Assembly (NCBI GenBank): GCA_964429655.1
Contig: CAYSCZ010000080.1
Coordinates: 1 to 12,629, forward strand
From: CAYSCZ01 sp964429655
Lineage (GTDB): Bacteria > Bacteroidota > Bacteroidia > Cytophagales > Cyclobacteriaceae
Direction of reading: 5' to 3'
Length of the DNA: 12,629 bases
The translations under genes and the position numbers were made by a program. The notes under the pieces are model-generated. The model was not told the DNA's origin. It made no database searches and worked only from the letters and a program-made list of their open reading frames with translations. Below are positions 8,042 to 12,629 of this stretch, piece by piece (the first letter of the stretch is position 1; every line of letters starts with the position of its first letter).

Positions 8042-8575
8042 TCATTCTGATAAAGCAATTTTTAACTTCCTTAACGCTATGCTAATTTGATTTTCCACTG
8101 TTTTAATTGAAATACCCATTTCTTTGGCAATTTCAGAATAAGTTAAGCCTGCATTTCTGCTAAGGTTAAATATAATTTTACATTGCCTGGGTAGATTGTC
8201 GATGGCTTTATCAATTTTAAACTTAAGTTCTTTCAGGTTATCTTCATCATATACAGGATCAACGACTTCCATCATAGGACTAAGCGCTTCTTTATTATTG
8301 TCTTTAGGCAGTTGAAGCTTTAAATAATTAATGGAACGGTTTCTAACTGCCCTGAACAAGTACGCATTTATTGAGGTATTAATTTGGATTGACCTTCTTT
8401 TTTCCCATAAGTAAATAAACACTTCCTGGACTACTTCTTCAGCGATTTCCGGTAACCGGACAAATTTTATCGCATAGTTGCAGAGGGGCACATAATGTAA
8501 TTTAAATACTTTCTCAAAAGCATTGCTATCACCATTGGATATGTCATTAAGTAGTTTTTCGTCCCTTTTTTCCAT
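8042..8575 (-). CDS. ECF-type RNA polymerase sigma factor (sigma-70 family, Bacteroidetes FecI-like)
   Basis: A 177-aa extracytoplasmic-function sigma factor with sigma-2 (about 18-85; EEVVQEVFIYLWEKR at 46-60 for core binding; AYLFRAVRNRSINYLK at 71-86 for the -10 region) and sigma-4 (about 122-172; helix-turn-helix TYSEIAKEMGISIKTVENQI at 145-164). It has no extra C-terminal domain. As first gene of the sigma-FecR-receptor-DUF4249 unit it should activate transcription of the receptor operon when the anti-sigma is signalled. It starts 53 nt after the stop of the serine-hydrolase-like gene, with neither a clear TAnnTTTG promoter nor a terminator between. It may therefore be read through from upstream or use its own non-housekeeping promoter, which I cannot define. 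A second ATG at 8577-8579 is out of frame. Confidence 0.93.
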   Translation of the reverse strand: MEKRDEKLLNDISNGDSNAFEKVFKLHYVPLCNYAIKFVRLPEIAEEVVQEVFIYLWEKRRSIQINTSINAYLFRAVRNRSINYLKLQLPKDNNKEALSPMMEVVDPVYDEDNLKELKFKIDKAIDNLPRQCKIIFNLSRNAGLTYSEIAKEMGISIKTVENQISIALRKLKIALSE

Positions 8576-8628
8576 TCATGCGCACTTGTTACAGCTGCTT
8601 ATGGCTAAGCTAAGGATGTACCCTTTAA

Positions 8629-9738
8629 CTATATGCCTGCCTGGTTTAACGATGAAAGGAAATTACGTATTAAAAATTGAGTTTGAAAAAAATTTCCATT
8701 ATTAAGGTTTTCAGCCATCACAGTAAATGTCATTTCTAAATGAGGAATGATGAATATTGCCTGTCCATCAAATCCGTAAGTGAAATATACATCATTGACC
8801 AACAAACTGGGAAATATCTGTTCAACGTAACTATCTGTGTATCTCCACCAATGATAACCGTAGCTATTTGTATTTGTAATACTTACTTGTACTGTGGTTG
8901 CTTCTTCTAAATATTCAAAGGGGATAATTTCAGTCCCAAACCAATTTCCTTTTTTTAAAAACATATAACTGATTTTTGCAAGGTCAAGCGTATTCATTCT
9001 AATACCAAAGGCGCTATTAGTCAGACCTGAGGGATCGCTTTCTATTTGGAAATTACTAATCTGAAGTGGTTTAAACAGGTTTTGTGTTATGTAGTTTTTA
9101 AAGGGTTGATTGGTTTGATTTTGAATGACACTTGAAATAATGAGGTTTGCAGCGCTATTAAAGGCAAAACGTCTTCCTGGTTCTGCTTCCAATGGCTGGT
9201 TTAAGACAAAAAAAGCCCAGTCGTTGCTATTGGTAAGTTGTACTAAATTATTTTCCGGAAAAGGGTAGGGGATAATGCTTTCATTCCAGGCCAATCCGGA
9301 CTTCATGGTTAACAAGTGTTCAAAATTTATAGATCTTTTTCCAGGGACGGCTTCAAAAATGCTATCATATTGGGAAGAAAGTGTTTGCTCTATAGGCGTT
9401 TGAAGGTTGGGTATTAAATTTTCATTCAAAGCAGTACCAATAAGCGATGATGTAATGCTCATAGCCACATTACTTATATCATAAAGCGTTGATCGTTGAG
9501 CTCCACGGTAATAATTCTCAAAGATTATATTGTCATTTTTTATCACTAGAAGGCTATTAATATCACCAAATTCCCCTAACCTGATGGCTGAGTCCAATCT
9601 TAGCAGTAATCCTTCATTAAAATTAAACTCAGACGGGAATTCATAGTCAAAAGGACTATTATCCGGTTGGATATTATCATCAATTAAGCAGGAAGACAGA
9701 AATAGAAAGGTAAAAAAAAATATTGTAGATGCTCTCAT
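8629..9738 (-). CDS. Beta-lactamase-fold serine hydrolase lipoprotein, probably catalytically inactive
   Basis: A 369-aa lipoprotein (lipobox LSSC, Cys17) with the class C beta-lactamase / penicillin-binding-like fold. Family landmarks are LLVIKNDNIIFENYY (63-77), HLLTMKSGLAW (141-151), PGRRFAFNS (187-195), NLFKPLQI (220-227) and YGFDGQAIFIIP (321-332). The catalytic motifs are degenerate. Active relatives read roughly D-[IV]-[AS]-S-V-T-K-S at the SxxK site, whereas this protein reads DISNVAMS, giving Asn90 for the nucleophile Ser and Met93 for the Lys. The YxN tyrosine is Phe193. No other SxxK occurs. The frame is intact over a normal length, so it is probably a maintained pseudoenzyme (binding protein) rather than a decaying gene. 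Its ATG overlaps the TGA of the barrel protein gene by 4 nt, indicating coupled translation. An active enzyme is possible only by an unusual mechanism. Confidence 0.85.
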   Translation of the reverse strand: MRASTIFFFTFLFLSSCLIDDNIQPDNSPFDYEFPSEFNFNEGLLLRLDSAIRLGEFGDINSLLVIKNDNIIFENYYRGAQRSTLYDISNVAMSITSSLIGTALNENLIPNLQTPIEQTLSSQYDSIFEAVPGKRSINFEHLLTMKSGLAWNESIIPYPFPENNLVQLTNSNDWAFFVLNQPLEAEPGRRFAFNSAANLIISSVIQNQTNQPFKNYITQNLFKPLQISNFQIESDPSGLTNSAFGIRMNTLDLAKISYMFLKKGNWFGTEIIPFEYLEEATTVQVSITNTNSYGYHWWRYTDSYVEQIFPSLLVNDVYFTYGFDGQAIFIIPHLEMTFTVMAENLNNGNFFQTQFLIRNFLSSLNQAGI

Positions 9739-10349
9739 TGAAATAATCCTATTTTAATGCCCCCATTTAATGTAATACCGTCAAAGTCAGATGTTTCCAG
9801 TCCTCTAAGTTCAAGTCCATTTATTTTTCTAAAGCCTAATTCAACACTCATTGCCAGAAATTTTAATATTTGATACTCTATGCCAACAGTCGGATTAATG
9901 AAGGTAAATTTATCGTTACTAAAATTAAACGAGGTCTCTGCATCCTCCCATATTGCCTGACCAAAACTGGTTTTGAGATCAAAATAAGCAGAAATTTGGT
10001 CTTTATCGTATAATTGATAGCCTACAGAAAATCCTGCATGGCCATAAATAAGATCAAAAGCATTAGGGAAAATTAATCTTTCGGTATAATCATCGATATA
10101 AGCTGAGGCAAAACCACCAATCCGATATTTATTTTTGTAAGTTAACACCAAAGCGATAACTGCAGACCCTCCCAGGCCATTGGGATTCTGTGAAAACTCA
10201 TAATTTGGGAATACATATCCTTTCAAAGGAAATTCTTTTTTTATTGCGCTCTTCGGGATGGTGTCATTTTGAGCTAGCTGTTGGGCGAATGATTGTTCCG
10301 AAAAAAGAATAAAGAGAAGCATTACTATTAATCTAAACACTGATCGCAA
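9735..10349 (-). CDS. Putative small outer-membrane beta-barrel protein
   Basis: A 204-aa protein with a signal peptide (about 1-22, SFA|QQ) and alternating hydrophobic/aromatic segments typical of a small barrel: GSAVIALVLTYKNKYRIGGF (61-80), AGFSVGYQLY (105-114), ISAYFDLKTSFG (119-130), PTVGIEYQILKFLAMSVELGF (residues 153-173) and a final NGGIKIGLFQ. An 8-strand, OmpA/OmpW-like barrel is the likeliest shape; no named family is recognised. The start is uncertain: TTG (codon 1, used here), GTG (codon 4) or ATG (codon 10). The first two keep the positive n-region (Arg2, Arg6) expected of a signal peptide. It begins 13 nt after the FtsE-like gene and overlaps the hydrolase-like lipoprotein gene by 4 nt, so the two envelope proteins probably work together. 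Confidence 0.72.
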   Translation of the reverse strand: MRSVFRLIVMLLFILFSEQSFAQQLAQNDTIPKSAIKKEFPLKGYVFPNYEFSQNPNGLGGSAVIALVLTYKNKYRIGGFASAYIDDYTERLIFPNAFDLIYGHAGFSVGYQLYDKDQISAYFDLKTSFGQAIWEDAETSFNFSNDKFTFINPTVGIEYQILKFLAMSVELGFRKINGLELRGLETSDFDGITLNGGIKIGLFQ

Positions 10350-10362
10350 GGTGTATATTTTA

Positions 10363-11076
10363 TTAATAGTAAAAATGACTGGTTAGTTCAAATTTTTCTT
10401 TGGATGAGTCCAGTAGCTTACCCTTCTCACACTTTAATATTCTAGAAGGATATTTTTCAATAAAAGAATGATTGTGTGTGGCCATCAAAACTGCAGTGCC
10501 ACCTCTGTTGATCTCCAAAAATAATTTAAAAATCCCCTTCGAAACCTCCGGATCAAGATTACCGGTAGGTTCATCAGCCACCAAAATGTAAGGGTCGTTC
10601 AATAATGCCCGGGCGATAACAACCCGCTGCTGTTCCCCTCCGGATAATTGATGAGGCATCTTGTTGGATATAGTCCCTAACCCTACTTTCATGAGAACAT
10701 CAGAAAGTCTTGATTTCATTTTGGATTTATCTTTCCATCCTGTGGCCTTCATTATGAAGAAAAGGTTTTCTGAAACCGTTCTGTCTTCAAAAAGTTGAAA
10801 GTCCTGGAAAATAATACCGAGCCTTCTTCTAAGGTTTGGCACATCTTTACTTTTTATGTTAGATAAATGATAGCCGGCTATAAATGCGTTACCCAGCTTG
10901 AGCGGTAAATCAGCGTACAAAGTTTTAAGTAGAGACGATTTACCACTACCTGTACGGCCCACTAAATAAACGAACTCCCCCTTCTGAATTGAAAAATGAA
11001 CATCACTCAATATAGTATTTCCATCCTGAAATATACTGGCTTTTTCAATCTGGACTATGGTTTCGGAATCATTCAT
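10363..11076 (-). CDS. ftsE: FtsE-like ABC transporter ATP-binding protein
   Basis: A 237-aa ATPase with a complete set of motifs: Walker A GRTGSGKS (40-47), Q-loop Gln91, signature LSGGEQQR (144-151), Walker B ILVADEP with Glu169, D-loop NLD, and H-loop His201. The segment RRRLGIIFQDFQLFEDRTVSENL (about 83-105) is characteristic of FtsE, the cytoplasmic ATPase that drives FtsX to activate septal peptidoglycan hydrolases during division. No FtsX-like permease is in the window, so its partner is encoded elsewhere; LolD/MacB-type ATPases are the main alternative. Its ATG overlaps the preceding 67-aa gene by 4 nt (ATGA), and the barrel gene follows after 13 nt. Family membership is certain; the FtsE assignment is likely. 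Confidence 0.87.
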   Translation of the reverse strand: MNDSETIVQIEKASIFQDGNTILSDVHFSIQKGEFVYLVGRTGSGKSSLLKTLYADLPLKLGNAFIAGYHLSNIKSKDVPNLRRRLGIIFQDFQLFEDRTVSENLFFIMKATGWKDKSKMKSRLSDVLMKVGLGTISNKMPHQLSGGEQQRVVIARALLNDPYILVADEPTGNLDPEVSKGIFKLFLEINRGGTAVLMATHNHSFIEKYPSRILKCEKGKLLDSSKEKFELTSHFYY

Positions 11077-11276
11077 AGTTCTAGTTTTTGGAGTTTACCA
11101 AAGGGTAGATTATAGATCACTTCATTTAAAGCTTCCTCTTTGCCTTCTATACCATATTTTTCCAGTTTTTTCAAAGGACGGTCTGCCCTGAAGTAAGCTA
11201 CCAACACAAAGTTATCATCCCTTAACTGTATATAGTCAGGGATTTTGGCTTTGCCTTTAACTTTTAAGATGTACAT
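11073..11276 (-). CDS. Small conserved-looking protein of unknown function (67 aa)
   Basis: A 67-aa, basic, soluble protein that starts MYILKVKGKAKIPDYIQLRD and ends FGKLQKLEL. It has no signal peptide, membrane segment, Cys or known motif; the pattern of short strands and one helix (about 40-55) suggests a compact alpha/beta fold. I chose the ATG at 11276; a TTG one codon upstream is also possible. It sits 10 nt after the transaldolase gene, and its stop overlaps the ftsE start by 4 nt, so it is translationally coupled to the ATPase. That coupling suggests a link with the FtsE-like protein, but no function can be assigned. Confidence 0.72.
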   Translation of the reverse strand: MYILKVKGKAKIPDYIQLRDDNFVLVAYFRADRPLKKLEKYGIEGKEEALNEVIYNLPFGKLQKLEL

Positions 11277-11286
11277 CAAGAAATAA

Positions 11287-11943
11287 CTATTTATTTCCTT
11301 TCTTATGATCAGACAGAAATTTCTCTAGTCCACTATCTGTGAGTGGATGCTTCAATAGACCTGTTATCACTGTTAATGGACAAGTGGCAACGTCTGCACC
11401 AATTTCCGCACATTGAATGAGATGCATATTATGGCGGATAGACGCAGCTAAGATCTCTGTTTCAAAGGCATAATTATCATAGATACCCACGATTTGCTCT
11501 ACTAATGAAAGACCATCTGAGCAAACGTCATCTAACCTGCCGATAAATGGCGAAATAAAAGATGCCCCTGCTTTAGCGGCCAGTATTGCCTGGCCTGCAT
11601 TAAAAATTAGTGTGCAGTTGGTTCTAATGTCGTCTTTTGCTAGCTGCTTAATAGCTTTAACGCCGTCTTTGATCATTGGTATTTTAACCACGATTTTTGG
11701 GTCGATATCGGCAAGCTCCCTTGCTTCTTTAATCATCCCATCAAACGAAGTAGATATTACCTCTGCACTTACATTATCATCTACTTCATTACAGATGGCT
11801 TCGTAATGTTTGAAGATATTTTCTTTCCCTGTAATATTTTCTTTGGCCATGAGGGAAGGATTAGTTGTTACGCCATCCAATACGCCCAGATCGTAAGCTT
11901 CTTTGATCTCCTCAATATTTGCGGTATCGATAAAAAATTTCAT
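11287..11943 (-). CDS. tal: Transaldolase of the TalC/FSA-type short family
   Basis: A 218-aa class I aldolase of the short transaldolase / fructose-6-phosphate aldolase family, a single-domain TIM barrel. Visible landmarks are FFIDTANIEEI (3-13, Asp6), GVTTNPSL (24-31, Asn28), the Schiff-base lysine K87 in VVKIP, and TCPLTVI (187-193). Aligned to E. coli FSA with a constant +2 offset (K85 to K87), the acid/base Gln59 becomes Glu61 and Tyr131 becomes Phe133. Glu and Phe are the residues found in true transaldolases, so dihydroxyacetone transfer in the non-oxidative pentose phosphate pathway is more likely than FSA activity, although databases often label such proteins fsa. The gene begins only 24 nt after the SRP RNA terminator region, with no obvious promoter, and leads the operon with the 67-aa protein and ftsE. 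Confidence 0.93.
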   Translation of the reverse strand: MKFFIDTANIEEIKEAYDLGVLDGVTTNPSLMAKENITGKENIFKHYEAICNEVDDNVSAEVISTSFDGMIKEARELADIDPKIVVKIPMIKDGVKAIKQLAKDDIRTNCTLIFNAGQAILAAKAGASFISPFIGRLDDVCSDGLSLVEQIVGIYDNYAFETEILAASIRHNMHLIQCAEIGADVATCPLTVITGLLKHPLTDSGLEKFLSDHKKGNK

Positions 11944-11961
11944 ATGTTATTTTAATAAGGT

Positions 11962-11973
11962 AAAAATAAAAAA
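11962..11973 (-). terminator. U-tract terminator of the SRP RNA gene
   Basis: Directly after the 3' arm of the SRP RNA closing stem (GGGTTGC) the transcript reads U6-A-U5. The long terminal helix of the RNA itself can act as the terminator hairpin. It lies about 20 nt before the transaldolase ATG, so incomplete termination would feed that operon. Confidence 0.6.
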
Positions 11974-12060
11974 GCAACCCGTATCGCATCGCTACGACCG
12001 CCTACCCTTGCTTCTTTCCAGACCTGGGGGATTTGGCAGGAGCTGATCGTACAGGTTGCA
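11973..12060 (-). ncRNA. ffs: Signal recognition particle RNA (small bacterial 4.5S type)
   Basis: A roughly 87-nt RNA that scaffolds Ffh in co-translational targeting to the membrane. The conserved apical domain is plain: CCCAGGTCTGGAAAGAAGC followed by AAGGG, with the GGAA tetraloop at 12019-12016 and the asymmetric-loop sequence that binds the Ffh M domain. The ends form a long helix: GCAACC (12059-12054) pairs with GGTTGC (11979-11974). Pairing continues through U-G, GUA/UAC, CG/CG and AUC/GAU with single-base bulges, about 15 pairs in all. There is no Alu domain, as in most Gram-negatives. The 5' end is set by the -7 element at 12067-12074, the 3' end by a U-tract. Exact ends may differ by a few bases. 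Confidence 0.93.
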
Positions 12061-12066
12061 GAATCG

Positions 12067-12074
12067 CAAAGATA
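12067..12074 (-). promoter_or_regulatory. Promoter -7 element of ffs
   Basis: TATCTTTG on the minus strand is an exact match to the Bacteroidota -7 consensus TAnnTTTG and lies 7 nt before the first paired base of the SRP RNA, as expected for a start at or next to 12060. The -33 region, about 20 nt upstream, is only weakly TTG-like (TTAG). The element also fixes the direction and 5' end of ffs. Confidence 0.65.
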
Positions 12075-12097
12075 ATAATTTTACAGGAGGCTACTAA

Positions 12098-12562
12098 TTA
12101 AGCGTTAACAAATGATGCCTCGAAAACAAAATCCTCAACGGATGATTTTTCCAAATATTCCTTCTCCAACAAGTTTGCCCATGCTTTAAAATATTCAATT
12201 ACATCATTTTTGCTATTATATGCTGGATACCTATTGTTCATATGTATCAACACCTTTTTATCGGATAATTTTTCAAGGTTCTGCAGATCTTGTCGGGTTA
12301 AACCTTTATTTAACAGTTCGGAGATCATCAAATCCATGGGATATTTACTTGTTGGACAATAATCCTCAACCTGGTCAGTCCAATCCCCTTTACCCAACAT
12401 CGCGTACTCATGGATTTTTGCCTTAGAAATATCCAAAAACTCCTGCGCCAGGTTACCACAATTACATGCGCCCATGTGGCCCCATTGATAGGATGCCCCT
12501 TTTTCTAATTTTTCAGCAGTTTTCCTTAATGCAATAATTATTTCGGGATTTGCTTTTGCCAT
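12098..12562 (-). CDS. Conserved protein of unknown function with GHMGACNCG motif
   Basis: A 154-aa cytoplasmic-looking protein that I recognise as a recurrent but uncharacterised Bacteroidota type. Its hallmark is WGHMGACNCGNLAQ (27-40), followed by DYCPTSKYPMD (67-77). His29, Cys33, Cys35 and Cys69 could form a metal or Fe-S site; this is inference from the motif only. The rest is helical, with a C-terminal segment resembling YFKAWANLLEKEY. The frame stays open to the window edge, but residues upstream of the ATG at 12562 (a TTG-initiated, aromatic-rich stretch) do not look like the family's N-terminus, which typically begins just before a NPEIIIALRKTAEKLEKGASYQWGH-like segment. I therefore use this ATG. 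It ends about 23 nt before the ffs promoter. Confidence 0.75.
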   Translation of the reverse strand: MAKANPEIIIALRKTAEKLEKGASYQWGHMGACNCGNLAQEFLDISKAKIHEYAMLGKGDWTDQVEDYCPTSKYPMDLMISELLNKGLTRQDLQNLEKLSDKKVLIHMNNRYPAYNSKNDVIEYFKAWANLLEKEYLEKSSVEDFVFEASFVNA

Positions 12563-12629
12563 TTTTTTAATTAGAAACCAATAGCGTCCTAAACGATTGA
12601 AAAAGGAGGTGTGTATTAAGTATCCCAAA

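Noticed and set aside
8596..8609. GCTTA/TAAGC hairpin between the hydrolase-like gene and the sigma factor.
   Set aside because: Only 5 bp and no U-tract, so it does not support a terminator; no operator can be argued either.
12599..12612. Minus strand reads ACACCTCCTTTTTC, like the 3' end of 16S rRNA; plus strand is a perfect Shine-Dalgarno AAAGGAGGTG.
   Set aside because: The flanking bases do not match 16S rRNA, Bacteroidota rarely use Shine-Dalgarno sequences, and no suitable start follows before the window ends. Treated as chance.
12563..12628. N-terminal extension of the 154-aa protein from a TTG at 12628.
   Set aside because: The 22 extra residues do not look like the family's N-terminus, and a good ATG lies at the expected position.

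Overview
The window looks like chromosomal DNA of an AT-rich Bacteroidota, probably a Cytophagales-type marine or soil bacterium. The evidence is an ECF sigma / FecR-DUF4974 / TonB-receptor / DUF4249 cluster, promoter -7 elements of the TAnnTTTG type, genes without Shine-Dalgarno sequences, frequent GTG or TTG starts, and a short SRP RNA. I see no phage, IS element, CRISPR array, tRNA or rRNA. The genus is not determined.

Left part, + strand (39-3306): an MpaB/Lcp-family (DUF2236) haem oxygenase-like protein is followed without a gap by a secreted TPR-repeat protein. After a 40-nt spacer with a candidate promoter comes a very well conserved ACMSD (aminocarboxymuconate-semialdehyde decarboxylase, kynurenine pathway). 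No other kynurenine gene is present. A 234-nt gap between convergent genes follows (3307-3540); it holds only a doubtful 52-codon reading frame.

Middle part, - strand (8575 down to 3541): a complete cell-surface signalling and uptake module in the order ECF sigma factor, FecR-type anti-sigma, TonB-dependent receptor with an N-terminal STN signalling domain, DUF4249 lipoprotein. The ligand cannot be read from sequence. The receptor gene carries two A9 tracts in its coding strand.

Right part, - strand (11943 down to 8629): transaldolase-family enzyme, a 67-aa unknown, an FtsE-like ATPase, a small outer-membrane barrel protein, and a beta-lactamase-fold lipoprotein. Neighbours overlap by 4 nt or lie 10-13 nt apart, so they form a probable operon. 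The beta-lactamase-fold protein has lost the catalytic Ser, Lys and Tyr and is probably a pseudoenzyme. Just upstream are the SRP RNA gene (ffs) with its own -7 element and U-tract terminator, and then a conserved Cys-containing 154-aa protein of unknown function.

The points most worth following up are the catalytically dead serine-hydrolase lipoprotein coupled to an outer-membrane barrel, the A9 tracts in the receptor, and the active-site residues that favour transaldolase over fructose-6-phosphate aldolase. I did not find a clear undescribed multi-gene system.
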